A stretch of DNA of 64,000 nt from Arthonia radiata (GCA_002989075.1 PSQN01000012.1:1996480-2060479), one strand, 5' to 3'. Positions 1 to 11,119 are shown, numbered from the stretch's first letter. Numbers and translations are program-made. Notes: generated from the letters alone by a model not told the origin.

Positions 1-2770
1 CTCTATATAGATAATTTTATAAATATTAAAATTAAAGTAGAGAGCCAGCTAAATAAAAAGGAAACTTTATTATTAGTAAATATATAATTAAGTAGAAGAA
101 TTATAAATATTACCTTTATAGCTCTATTGTAATTTTAATATATTTAGTTATCTTTATAAACTTAATACCTTAAAACAATAATAGTACTATCTACTTAAGC
201 TCCTCTATAAAAAATAGTAAATTAATTATACCTATATTGTTAGATAATAGACTTAGAGATTATTAATACGCTCTAACGTGGCTACTAATACTTAAGGTCT
301 ATAAATAATTATAGAGAGGTCTACTATTAGTCTAGAAAGCCAGATTATTTATATAAAAGTATTTAAAAGAAAGATTAAGTTTAAAGAGTAGCTATATTAT
401 TAATATTAAATTAAAGTACGTTCTAATATAGAGTCTTCTATATTTAACCTGTAAATAGTCTTTAAAATACCTTATGCCTATTAATTAGTCTTCTACTACG
501 GATATAAGCTTATTTTATAAACCTTTATAGCGGGTATAAAGCTCTACCTTATAATAGCTCTCTTCTATTAATACTTTCCTTAAGTAGAAATACTATCTTA
601 ATATTAGTAACTTATTATTATCTTATTCTACCTTGAAATAGCCAGCCGAGCTAGACATTAATATCTTTCTAGAAGAAGACACTAAGAATCTTAGATAGAG
701 CTTATTAGTAAATAATTAAGACTAACTTTAGATATATAGAATATATATAAATTTTATCTACCTTTAGCCGATATATAGACCTATAACTACTAGACGGCAG
801 ATTTAGTAGTTTAACTAATAAAACTTTAGTTACACTATTAAGTTACGCTTTAGAGAGAAGTAAGCGTTAGCTACCTTTATACTATCTAATATTCTTTAAA
901 TTCTATATAGCTATTTAAATTATATTTATTTAAATATAATAGCGCTTTAAGGAGACTTTAGTACCTACTAAAGAGTATTAGTCCTAAATAAGTAGATTAA
1001 CTAAAGAAACGCCGCTAAGATAGTTCTTTATATACTTATAAGTACGTACTAGCTATACGAAGCGTAGACCTTAAGCGGTCGTTAATCGTACTTATATATC
1101 CTATATTCTACTTAACTCTTAGTTTTAGCTATATTATAAAAGATACTATATCTTCTCTACTAGAATAGAAAGTCTCTATCTAAATGAATTAAACTAATAA
1201 AGTTAAGCTAGAATTTAGATTTTAACTATATACTACTTTAGTATATATACTTTATAATTTACTTATAGCTAATAATAGAAATAGAGTAGATCTTTAAATA
1301 CCTTAGTATAGAGTATAGGTTATAGCTCTATAAATAGATTTACTAAAATCAGTTTATTGTTCTACTATTGCTCTTAATACGTATAGCGGAAGCTAGCCTT
1401 TGCTCCTTAATACAGCTTATAAATATCTTTTATACGTTTAGAAGCACTCTAGTAGTAATTATTAGTACTCTAAATCTATATATTTAGATAAAAGGCGTCG
1501 TAGTATAAATATTAGAAGTTTTAAGAGACTATATAACTATAGATCTTTAGTAGATACTTGTACTATAGCTTATAGTATTGCTTCTACTTAGAAAAACCTT
1601 AAGATTATTAGTAGTATATATAAAAAAAGCTTATCTTATAACTAAACGCTAGTAAGCTAATCTACGTATTATAGTATAGATTTCTTCTATTTTAGAACTT
1701 AGTAGAATAGTACTACTATAAAGTTTTTCTACCTTTATTTAATTTGTCTTTTTTAAGCGTTAGAAGTTAAACGTTAGTTAGAATACTTATAGCGCTAAGT
1801 TACTCTATAGTTAAACTAACGTAACTTTATATAGAACTAGGTATTATAATATAGAGTTAGTAAATTTATATGTTATATTTATTTAATAGCTATCTACTTA
1901 AGTTTATATTTATCTAAAGAATTTACCTTTTTACTTTCTAATTTTAGTCTCTTAAGCGCTTTTTATAAATATCTATAATCGTTAATAGATCTTAAACATT
2001 ATGTAAACAGCTGAATTACTATAGATATACTTTTTAAAGTTATATTAAGTAGATAGCGACCGATTATTATATTAAACGGAATAATAAATTAATTAATTAA
2101 TTAATTTAGATACTATATTGCTCTAATAGATATAAATATATATAAATACTATATATAGTATTTCTACTCAATAGTAGTTATAAATAAACCTTATCTTACT
2201 AAAAAGAGCCTTCTAATTATCTCAAAGCAGTATTTATATATATTTAGGCGTTTAAAGATATATATAGGTAGATAAACATTAGAATTAGATAGATAGTAGA
2301 GAAAAGAAGAAAAGAAGAAAGATACAAACTAACATAAAACTCCCGCTAAGCTCTATAAAGAAGCCTTTTAATCTACAAACTAATATCTATAGGTATATTA
2401 GACTTTAACAGTATAGTACAAAGATATAGTAAGCCAATAAAAAGCGAGCGTAGATAAGTAACATTCTTAGTATAAAAGATGTTTAATAGAGTAGATATAC
2501 TTAATAGTAGTAGTAACCGCTACTAAATCTAGAGACTACTTTAATAGCGGTCTATCTTTTAGTTCTTCGATAGAGAGTTTTATTACTAAGTATACTTTAA
2601 TAAAAGGTATAATATTACTAAATTAGAGATAACTAAGTAGCTTATTATAATACTCTTACTATTTTAGATAATAAAAGAGAAAGTATATTACTATAATAGT
2701 AATAGCTATGATTTTTTTATAGATAGTAACTTTTATAGTTAATTTAAATAGCTTTATCTTTAGCTTTATT
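1..2770. other. AT-rich RIP-altered DNA, unassigned
   Basis: This stretch is strongly AT-rich, full of TpA and short of CpA/TpG, as expected after repeat-induced point mutation in a filamentous ascomycete. I found no long open frame and no match by eye to the Gypsy or Copia families elsewhere in the window. It is probably old repeat DNA, but the family cannot be named from sequence alone. Confidence 0.6.
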
Positions 2771-3040
2771 TGTAACGCCGGTCGCTGGGAGAACCGAACT
2801 AAGGCTTACTTACCTTATATACTTATTAACCTTAGTAGTCGATATCTTGTATACTAAAAACCAAAAGGTAGAAGAAGTAAGATAAATTATAAAGGTTAAA
2901 AGGAACTTAATTAAGTAAATAAAAGGTAAAGTATGTTACTTAAAAATATAGTTAAAAAACTTATATTTAGATATTAAATTAATAAACTAAAGTTTATTAT
3001 TAGTTTAGCTATATAGTTTAAGGTATATAGGTATGTTCCT
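2771..3040 (-). repeat. Partial LTR of the G-family Gypsy element
   Basis: From 2771 the sequence matches the first half of the 472-bp G-family LTR (same TGTAACGCCGGTCGCTGGGA opening as the G1 LTRs at 24095 and 30967), with many transitions and a small internal gap. Similarity fades around 3040, so the rest of the LTR is missing. The orientation is that of G1, with element sense on the minus strand. No internal element sequence follows, so this is a truncated LTR relic. Confidence 0.8.
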
Positions 3041-3240
3041 CTATATTCGATGGTTCTAATAGTTTTTTTATTGTATTATTAAGATTTTACTGCGATATAG
3101 CAACGTTAACGATATCGCTATATTAAAGTTATTGGGTATCTTATATAATACTTTAATAAGGCTGGCTACACTTAGCCTTATATGAGCTAAATATAGTAAG
3201 AACTTTTATGTACTAGCTTTACAATAAAGTAATAAAATAG

Positions 3241-3386
3241 TGTCGGAGCTACGGTAGCCGCGTTCTCTGCCGCAGCCTATATTATCTTATAAAAGGACTG
3301 TATACGTAAGTCGTTATTGTATATAAATACATCGAGCAAATCTCGTCGAAGAAGACTCTAATTAGTAAAGATTAACCTAGTAAACA
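3241..3386 (+). repeat. Candidate short solo LTR (146 bp)
   Basis: The segment opens with TGTCGGAGC and closes with GTAAACA, giving the TG...CA ends of an LTR. It carries two TATA-like stretches (TATAAAAGG near 3292 and TATAAATAC near 3324) and has a base composition unlike the flanks. These are LTR-like promoter features of small fungal Copia elements. The flanking 5-mers do not match, so no target duplication supports it, and the family is not otherwise present in the window. Confidence 0.35.
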
Positions 3387-3723
3387 TCGGTACTGAGTTT
3401 AATTAGCCACGCGCCCCTAATTGCTCTAGAAGCACCTACTCCCAGCAGATACGGAGATACCCGCTCCCGCAATAATGAGAATCTTTTGTGAGCGCTACTA
3501 ATATTGCTGTGGATTTATTCGAGTGCTTCTATCTTTGGCCCATTCAAAGCCATAATTTCGACTTGCTTGCCAAGGGTGATACTCCGACAATAAGACAGGT
3601 CTCATTCCTTACATGTTACTTACGGTGTTCGCCCGTCTCGAGATTTTACGATATCTGTTACGGAATCGTGCGTCTTTGCTAACACTCATCAAGAGGCCTA
3701 GACAAAAGCCCCCGGCCGTCGCA
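3387..3723. other. Island edge, downstream flank of MHYT pseudogene
   Basis: Composition changes here from AT-rich RIP-type DNA to near-balanced host DNA within about 100 bp. I see no supported gene. Short open frames here (for example plus strand 3488-3682) have no recognisable domain. The stretch would be the 3' flank of the MHYT gene on the minus strand. Confidence 0.5.
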
Positions 3724-6365
3724 TCATGAAGATTCCCGTGCCCAACGCTGCTTTGAGACCTCGCACAACTCGTCCACAAATGTAGTCGCCTCAACAATCT
3801 GTGCGCGTGCGGATCCCCTTACCTCTGACGCACGCTGCGAGGCCAGTGCGGAGGCGGTTGCTGCCGAGATGGGAGAGCTATCATCATTTCTGTCCAGTGG
3901 AGATTGAGAAACGGTCACCAGGCGGGTCACCAAAATCCCGCCATAAGGTGCATTCCTCGTCGGATTGCTGTTGAGCTCGATATCTGATGGTTGTGGGCCA
4001 CGGGTGACACCGCTCTGCAGACTGCTGTGGCTTCGGTAAGGAACCACGGCGGTAGGCTTCGAGGAGAGCATCTTCCACGTAAAAGAGAAAAGACGCAGAA
4101 GAGAGGAGACGTGAGGTAAACCATGCGCAGAGGACGTCGGAGAGCTTGCGACTCCCCCTTCGTCGTTCGTTGTGCCGAACTCCTGGTGAACCTGTGATAC
4201 GAATTCGGGATCGCACGGCGCCACTCGGGCCCGATGCAGACAGCGAAAGAAGTTGCATGATACGAGCTCGAGATCGCCAGTACACTTCAACGAACTGTGA
4301 ATGTCGGGAATGCAGCAAAAGGTGATCAGATTGCTGTAGGGCCCGTTGCTACCCTGGGGTGTCGTTGGCACCTGCATCAGCCGTGCGTTGAGTGTGGCAT
4401 GGGCGAAGAAGTCCTCGTTGAGCGTCGCGGCCAGTTTACGAATACTTCGGTCGAGCGTCCGACAGAACAAGGCGTGGTCGTCATCAAGGCTTGAGAACCC
4501 CTCTCTGATGCCGGCGAGAATCTCAGTAGTAGACAAGCCATCCCAACAGGACAGAAAGGCTTTGTACTTGGCGTGAGATTCTTCAGTTCAGAGGTATACC
4601 TATGGCAGTCTGTGTATATCACGTCGCGAGACAAGGACCTTCGGTCCAAATCTGCCATCAGCTTCGGGGCACAGAGCGAATATACCAAGATAGACACCGG
4701 CTGGCTGCTTCGAGCGTGGTTCCAGCTGCCCTCGAATGCTCAGCATGGAGGCGCGAGCCTTTTCCGGCGGAACTTGCATGGCTGCCCCGAGACGTGCAAC
4801 GATTATATCGAGAGGGAGAAAGCGGTAGTTTATCGTCTGGAACTTCGGAACGTCCTGCTTGTCGACCCGCTTAACGAGAAACAAACACTAACGTCTACAG
4901 AGACTCTCCGCGGTCGCCTATGGTATGTGTCAGCGGTATTGTTTCTCACATGTTCGCGCTATCGAGACGGCGACAGCGTCTGCCAGATAACGTACTTCAA
5001 CGTCAATGCTTGACGGGTACTTATCTGGGTTCCAGAACAAGAACCGAAGACGACGAACGTTCTTTGCAGTCGCGCCGGAGTTTATAACACTGTAATGAAG
5101 TATGCCTATCTCTGGCAAAGCGACTTGTAAGGTGTCTGCCAGCTTGGCCGCCGCAACACAAAAACTTGCGCGTAAGATAAGTGAGAGCTCTTGATCAGCC
5201 GTGATGCCGTTCAGTCTCGGACAGTCACTGTTTCCGGAGCGAACGTTGTTCTGGGTGGCGGTGGCTGCATCCAGTTGTCTCTCTATCCCAGATATGAACC
5301 TTGCAATACCGGACCAATTGTACGTAGCTTTGAAGAGCCAGTGGAACGCCGGGTGGTTGGAGTCAAGATTATCGCAAAAACCCGGCTTATTGCGCGAGTG
5401 CGGCACAAGACAGCCAGGCAAGTTGCCATTGTGATCCACCATCACACGTCCCTGTTGATCGAACTACGCGCAGTTAAGGATCACGCGTTGTGCCTTAGTC
5501 TTGCTCCCATTACTCTCCTGTCTGATGTAGATAGCGATTGCTATACATGTAATCAAGGTAACGCAAGTCAAGATGCACGATACCAGGACATTCTGGTATT
5601 GGGCGACGCCGTTGCCACTATTGGGCTTTTTGAAGGTGCAGGTCAGCTTGAATGACGCTTCGAGGTGTAGGCAGCAGACTGCGGTAGCGATGATTGACGC
5701 GCACCCGAGGCGCCACTTGAAGGTATTCAGCCACTTGTCCTGCAGGTTTGACGCTCCGTAAACGACCGCTAGCATAGAAACACAGCCAATGGCAATAGCA
5801 CCTGCAATGGTACCCGGATCGGCGACGGTGTCATAATTGCTTATGCCGAGATTGCCAGTATAGTGCATGGCAGCGACGGCAAGACCGCTGACGATACCCG
5901 CGAGCTGCATGACTATGAAGCGTATCGAGGTGCTGTTGTGACGCTTGTCGCAGAGCCAGAGCGCGCCAATAATGACGATTACGGGAATGAGTGCAGAAAA
6001 AGCCGAAAAGGTAGTGCCGTAGATCGGTTAAAGCTCTCGAGAGCCATCGCCAAGGACAATGGCCGCATTCCCGACAAAGTGCGTACACTATATTCTAACT
6101 AGGCCAAGGGGAAGCGCGGTCAAGGTTAGCTGGCGCCTGGGTTTCGAGGTCATTAAGTTATTGCCCCCTTCGAAGGGTCTGCTTCAGCTCAGGTGACGTA
6201 CCAGTAGCGCCATCCGGTGGCTTTATGTTGACGATAAAGAAGCTCCACAAAGGTAATGTCTCCTAGCAAGCCGACGAAGAAGGCGACAGCCATTATCGGT
6301 GGCTCTATGTGGTAGGGAACGACGGCACCTGGCGCAGGTAGGTTATCTCTAGATGTCGAGCTCAT
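3724..6365 (-). pseudogene. MHYT-domain membrane sensor protein, decayed
   Basis: Minus strand. This is a relic of a fungal MHYT-domain signalling protein: an integral membrane sensor module followed by a long cytosolic tail. A plausible start ATG is at 6365, and the first exon encodes a proline/tyrosine lead and one membrane helix before an intron whose borders near 6201-6090 I could not fix. From about 6098 to the TGA at 3726 a single frame runs without frameshift. MHYT-type repeats lie near 6084 (THFVG, where MHF is expected), 5868 (MHYTG, intact) and 5673 (CLHLE), about 70 residues apart as in the family, with hydrophobic helices between. The tail (5445-3724) matches my recollection of fungal MHYT proteins, including FCVAAAKLAD, a FLVKRVDKQDV block and a LITFCCIPDIH block. 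The frame holds eight in-frame stops (6090, 6030, 5466, 4932, 4920, 4890, 4602, 4590). Several fit CAG/CAA or TGG changed by C-to-T transition. It is almost certainly non-functional; the identity call rests on motif recall. Confidence 0.8.
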
Positions 6366-7178
6366 AGCTGAGCGTGATGGTCCGTAAGTCGTCTTGTATT
6401 GAGCAGCGCAAGAGAGTATCAGCAATTGCAAAGCTTGAGCCGTAGACGACATCTTAATTTGACAGCAAGCTAGCGAATACTCATTAAAGACAGATCGATT
6501 GTGGTCAAAAACGTCCGCCCGGTGTCGCGTTTGCTTGTCTTGCCAGTCCCACGCGTTTGCGTCGGCGTTGGCGTTTGCGTTTGCGTTTGCGTTTGCGCTG
6601 GCGATAGCGATGGCGTTGGAATTGGACTTAGTATTCCCATCGATCATGACTCACCGCACGAGGGCATTCATTCGTTCGTCGAGGCATTGATGCGTCCTTG
6701 CGGAATAGCCTAGGCATCTCCCAATATCGGTCGGCGGGAGGCTTTCTAGGCTCAGAGTATCAACGTCCCTAATCGAGAGCAGAGGGCTCTGATTGGACGG
6801 CGCGCAATTGGAAAGAGTGAAATTGGTACATTCAGTTGGAACAAAGGTCTCAGCGTGTTCCTCTATCAGTAAACGTGAAAGACAACTGTCATGCCGTTGC
6901 ACCGAAGGCTTGGCGCTTTGGATCGCGGCCTATAAAGCCTAGCGCCATGGAAAAGACGTCAGCCCTACTTCAATCGAATGTTGTAGATCTTATACAGCAT
7001 TTCGTAAACGGTTGTCGAAGACAACGATCCCGCCACTGCGATCGATGTCGACCTGCGCTACAGTGATCATCTAGGATGCGGAGACGAGCTGGGCCTCGAG
7101 ACAGGTCAAAGGTTGAGCCGTGCCACAACTTTATGCATTATAGCGGCCGCTTAACCTATGTTTGAAATGGTTTCCTCC
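6366..7178. other. Intergenic region between MHYT relic and Zn2Cys6 gene
   Basis: This is the upstream side of the MHYT relic and the downstream side of the Zn2Cys6 gene, both on the minus strand. It contains the hexanucleotide tract at 6553-6620. A 39-codon plus-strand frame (6947-7066) begins in a good context (GCGCCATGG) and ends with a Cys/His/Arg-rich tail, but nothing else supports it as a gene. No other structure was seen. Confidence 0.5.
6553..6620. repeat. GCGTTT-type hexanucleotide tandem repeat
   Basis: About eleven six-base units read GCGTTT with variants (GCGTCG, GCGTTG, GCGCTG, GCGATA, GCGATG), and the purest run is near 6571-6597. The period is a multiple of three, so it reads through as alternating Asn-Ala on the minus strand or Phe-Ala on the plus strand and creates artificially long open frames. 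It lies about 190-250 bp upstream of the predicted MHYT start. Confidence 0.85.
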
Positions 7179-8112
7179 TCAGGATGTGAAGCTTGGCAGG
7201 TGCCACGTGTCTGGTAATTGATGATCGTTAGGGTCCTCAGAGTGTCGTAGAGCAGTCTGCGGGAAGGTCTGCGAGGAGGAATGTAGACTCGGTGCGGGCA
7301 AAGATCGGTGAGCAGGAACCGGCGTTGGGAGATGACGATGATGGTATGCCGCAGCCGCTACATCTGGGTGCATTGCTGACGTAGGCGCAGTGCTGCTTCC
7401 ATCGTAACGTTGGTAAGCGATCAAAGAGGACATCTGAGGTTGACTCTGGCTGACGCCACTGCAGGCAAGAAATGGAGGATGCTGCATAGTGCTCCCCCAT
7501 CCGTGCTGGTAATACTGATCTATCCCATTGCGGCTCGCTTGAAGAGGTTGCTCAAGATTTCTGTCATGGCCGATCTCTTTAAAGTCCATGGTAATAGATC
7601 CGACCTGTAGAACAAGCTTATTAGTCTTTCTATTACGAGCTCTAATAGTAGAAGTAGGAGTGTATACTATACGAGATTGAAGCTGCACTGCTGTTGGTAT
7701 GTAGAATGCCCCCGGCATTGCTCACAAACCCCGCCGTCGATACTCCCACTACACTTCTTTTTGAGTTTACGGCAGGGTCCGCACTAAAGAGAAGTCAGTA
7801 CGATGCATATACGGGTGCGTTGGCTTGATTAACCGCAACGCGCGTCCGTCGGCGAGGCCATTCGGTGTTCTCTGCTGTGTACGTCTTTCGAGAGCTGTTT
7901 TCCCATGCTCCGTTTTCGTTGGAAATATCACGTCGAATGTCCACCTCGTCGAGCTTCTGAAGAGCTCCGTGAAATCGTTCCTGCAAATATCCTTCCGAGT
8001 ACTCGGACCAGAATGCTTGCTGATAGGGTTCGCTACTATATCTACAGTTCAGTATAGCATTCCGCAGCTACACTTCGACAGCTCAACAAGCTTACCTTCG
8101 GTTCATGTTCAT
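7179..8112 (-). CDS. Zn(II)2Cys6 zinc-cluster protein, 253 aa, four exons
   Basis: Minus strand, exons 8112-8096, 8041-7834, 7783-7673 and 7604-7179; coding length 762 nt with stop, 253 residues. All three introns (54, 50, 68 nt) have GT...AG ends and recognisable branch sites (for example TACTGAC near 7800 and CTAAT before 7605), and every junction keeps frame. The third exon carries a canonical GAL4-type binuclear zinc cluster: Cys76, 79, 86, 95, 98, 108 (C-x2-C-x6-C-x8-C-x2-C-x9-C), with the basic run RKLKKK between Cys79 and Cys86 and an Arg-rich lead (RRRTR) just before it. One intron falls exactly in front of Cys76. The family binds DNA as transcription factors in the nucleus. The rest is low-complexity, Ser/Pro/His/Gln-rich, with no fungal-TF middle homology domain, so the protein is small for the class. 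No in-frame stop was seen. Its targets are unknown. The tiny first exon is the least certain part. Confidence 0.72.
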
Positions 8113-9726
8113 AGTGTTCTAGCATACAACATAAACCCCCTTGCACAATCGGAAGCGCGAAAGGACCGGGGATACGTCTGTGTGCAATCGTAGTTAACGA
8201 GCGACAGCAATAGAGGGCAGGAATGGATAGAACAACCAAAGGAAGTGCTTGATCATTTATTTAGGCAGATCATGCAAGGAACAGCGTGCAATAGCACAGT
8301 GCTGCTGTCGACAAAGCGCGACGTGAGAGTTTAGAAACTGGCTGTGACATCTAGCGCCTGTCATACCAGGCTACTTGCCGACCGGCTCAATACATGTAGT
8401 GTCTTGACTTTTGCGTGCGCACCTCAGAGAGTTGCCTGCGCCCTTAGAGATGCTCAGCAACAACCGACGCTAAGTTCCTATGCCGTCAAACGTTATTGAA
8501 GTTGCTGCATCGTTCTGTGTGGGCTCGGATGCTGGCGAGCCAGCCATCTGTGCTGGCGGGTGGAGAAGCGTTCCGCCTCATGCGACAACGGGGTTATGGA
8601 GCAAATACAAAGTGCGTACCCGTCGAACGAGCGGGGGTCGAAGTAACGGTTGAATGGAGACCCACCTTATCCCTGCGTCCAAACCTCCAAGGAAACAGTG
8701 CTGTTTCTGACTCTTCAGCCATAAGAAGCCTCCCTTTCTTAGAACAATACGGGTCTGAAAGGATAATGAACGTCTCTCGCTAAACTCACTGCAACGGTTC
8801 GGATTGTTGGTCTGCAGAGGCTGGCTCCAGACACGGTTAGGCGCATTGGCACCACTACTAGCGTGCTTCTCCTATCCGGCTTCGTGCATGAACTCAGCAA
8901 CTAGCGCGAAGTGCGTAAAGATCATAATATACTTTCGTAGAGACGCTGCAATGTCCAAAGTCTCGTCAAACGAGACGCAAGCAAGGACTGGAGCATCTGA
9001 AGACCGTCTTTGCTATTGTTTCGCTGACAGCTGCAACTAATCTCCAGTCTAGTCTCAAACCAATGTGGCCACAACGCCCGAGTGTCTCGATTTGTAAGAT
9101 TTCTCGTTACACCCAGCATTGCGTTGTAACACATAACTGCCGCCCTCGAATTATCTGTAGTGCCGCATCAGCCGTTCGGTATGTTGAAAGATCGATGACT
9201 GGAGCCGGTTCTCTTCCCAGCGGACAGCGCGCTCAGCTCGTTTGAGGTTGCAGATGCGACGGAGTCCCATGATCTCTCATTCAGCCCCTCATGGATGATA
9301 GACAAACGCAGTTGCCCTCATTGATATCTACTTCACCTATTCGTTGGCCGTCAACGTCGACTGTCTCACTCTCCGGCCATGGATGCAACTTCGCTCGGTA
9401 CTCGCAGTCAGCCCGAACAGTCTGGCCGTCTGTCGGTCGTTGGTACTTTCTTTATTCCTCTTCTAGGTTTCTGAATGTCTGTCTGACCGTCGGCGTTCTC
9501 AACGGCGGTTGTTGTGTTTTGCATCGTTCTTCTGGGCGGTGGTTTGCGTTGCTCAAGTATTTCTTAAGTCTTACATCCTACGCAGTGCTTAGAGCGCGAC
9601 TAGTGAAAGTAATTACAGGAGCTCATAGCAACATTTCTGAGTGCGACGCGCGACACGACTGGCACCTAGCCTAGTACGCGTGATCCGGAACTCCTGCGCG
9701 AAGGATAGCATCCGGTAGCCTCTAGA
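8113..9726. other. Host-type intergenic DNA, no supported gene
   Basis: Composition is near-balanced, and the region would include the promoter of the Zn2Cys6 gene (minus strand) and the upstream region of the plus-strand gene at 9727. Several short open frames occur (for example plus 8479-8655, 8496-8783 and 9291-9674), but none shows a domain or a convincing exon-intron pattern. A plus-strand frame across about 9046-9543 gives hydrophobic stretches but contains stops at close to the chance rate. Confidence 0.45.
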
Positions 9727-10257
9727 ATGGCTTCTTGGGTCTATCCGTCGGAGCACGTGGACTGTCAGCACGCATTGGTCTACAACGTGAGTGAGACGTC
9801 GAGCATCTCAGCTGTTCTAAACTGACTAGTAACACCGCAGTACGCAGATAGTGACTTTGATCCCCAGCCAGTCCCCTCCAAGCTGTTTAGGGACGCCCTT
9901 CACCTGTCTGCTGTCGACGGCCTGCATCCTCAGAACACACAATCGCCTTTCGTGAACATCTCTGGAAGATCTGGAACCGGTCAGGTGGGACGGACGTTTG
10001 CTGGTCCTCATAATGAAGTGTGCCAAGTATGGAAATGTCTAGGTACAGGATGTCAAGAATCTAAGGTCATGAGTAAGGGCTTTGCTCCCGCGTCAACAGG
10101 TCCCTCAAACACGAGTAGTCTGGATACCGGCCGACCGATCAATAGCTTAACAACAATACTATCTACCAGTATATCTCGCTATACGAAGCTAAACGTCGAT
10201 AAGTTAGAGTATAGGAACCTAACGCGCACGTTTTCTAGCATTAATACCAGCAATTAA
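9727..10257 (+). CDS. Unidentified two-exon protein, 3' end at island border
   Basis: The ATG at 9727 opens a 60-nt exon (MASWVYPSEHVDCQHALVYN) that ends at a strong donor (GTGAGT at 9787). The 54-nt intron has a good branch site (AAACTGACT) and acceptor (CCGCAG, ending 9840). The second exon starts in frame at 9841 and stays open to TAA at 10255-10257, giving 158 residues. I do not recognise the protein; it is Ser/Thr/Gly-rich with no signal peptide or membrane segment, and has four cysteines besides a His/Cys near the start. From about 10135 the codons become AT-rich like the adjacent repeat DNA, so the last 40 residues or so may be repeat sequence that replaced the true C-terminus, or a RIP-altered end. 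It could be the surviving 5' part of a larger gene. Confidence 0.4.
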
Positions 10258-11119
10258 GCGTTGCCTCGGCTTTTAAACTAAAGAAATTTACGACAAGCCT
10301 AGGGCTATAAGCCTATAAGCTGCTATACTGTTAATCAATCTTTAACTAAGTATTTAAGTCTATTATCTAATTAAGGCTTCTTAAGCGAAGGTATATAGCC
10401 GGTATACTATATTTTATACGGTCTCTACTTATATCTTATAGCATTCTTTTACTTTAACTTTTAAACGTAGTTACTTACTAATCTAAGTTATATTTAAACT
10501 CTTAAAGAATAATATTTAAGCTAAATATAGAAGGGTCTTATTAGTTAAGAAATCTTTATAGGTAACTAGTATCTTATAGTAGGCTAGCCCCTTAAGTACC
10601 TCTAGTTAGCGTCTTTCTACTTAGTAACGCTATATAACTATAGCCGCCTCTTGCTAGCAATAAACCGTATTTAGAGCTACTAACAGTCTACATCGGTCTT
10701 TTAACAACTATATAGTACAAGAGCGTATTTATGCTTAAAGAGTCTTACTAGCTAGGTTTTCTAGATCTTGTTGCTCGCTATACTTAGTCGCTAGAAACAA
10801 GATACTAGCAAGCTAGAAACATACTTAATATATATATATATACGTCTGTTAGCAATACAACTAATAACTACTATAGACGTAAAACGCTTAGATAACCTTC
10901 TATCCCGCTTAGCTGTATTCTAAGTTAGTATATAGATATCTTACGTTAGTACTCGGTGAATTTCTATCTTAACACTAATATCTTAAACTTAATAGCCTAC
11001 ATACTAACTTCTACTACTGTTACCCTACCTCTTTCTACCCGTTATAAGATACTTATTAGCATAATATAGATACTTAATAGCTCTAGCTTTACTAAGCTAG
11101 TATAGTATTATCTAAGCTT
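10258..11119. other. AT-rich RIP-altered DNA, unassigned
   Basis: This stretch separates the host-type island from the Copia nest. It shows RIP-type composition, has no long frame, and matches none of the families defined elsewhere in the window. It was contiguous with 39244 onwards before C1 inserted. Confidence 0.5.

Noticed and set aside
4888-4949. An intron that would remove the clustered stops at 4932, 4920 and 4890 in the MHYT gene
   Set aside because: The available GT donor (4949) and AG acceptors give 55 or 62 nt, neither of which keeps the downstream frame. The stops are better explained as decay.
6189-6647. A 152-codon minus-strand frame with an Asn-Ala repeat as an N-terminal extension of the MHYT protein
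   Set aside because: The Asn-Ala stretch is the hexanucleotide repeat read through. The family-like start is the ATG at 6365, shortly before the first membrane segment.
6947-7066. A 39-codon plus-strand gene with a good start context and a Cys/His/Arg-rich end
   Set aside because: Too short, no homologue recalled, and no splice pattern that extends it. It is mentioned only as part of the intergenic region.
7795-7986. A stand-alone 63-codon minus-strand gene
   Set aside because: It has no ATG at its start (TTG) and reads through the 50-nt intron. Its first part is the second exon of the Zn2Cys6 gene.
8479-8783. Overlapping plus-strand frames upstream of the Zn2Cys6 gene
   Set aside because: No domain, no supported introns, and the longer frame starts at TTG. 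They were treated as chance frames in GC-balanced DNA.
9046-9543. A plus-strand frame with hydrophobic stretches that looked like a decayed membrane protein
   Set aside because: It has about five stops in about 165 codons, close to the chance rate, and no motif could be placed. The MHYT relic by contrast has eight stops in about 790 codons and clear family motifs.
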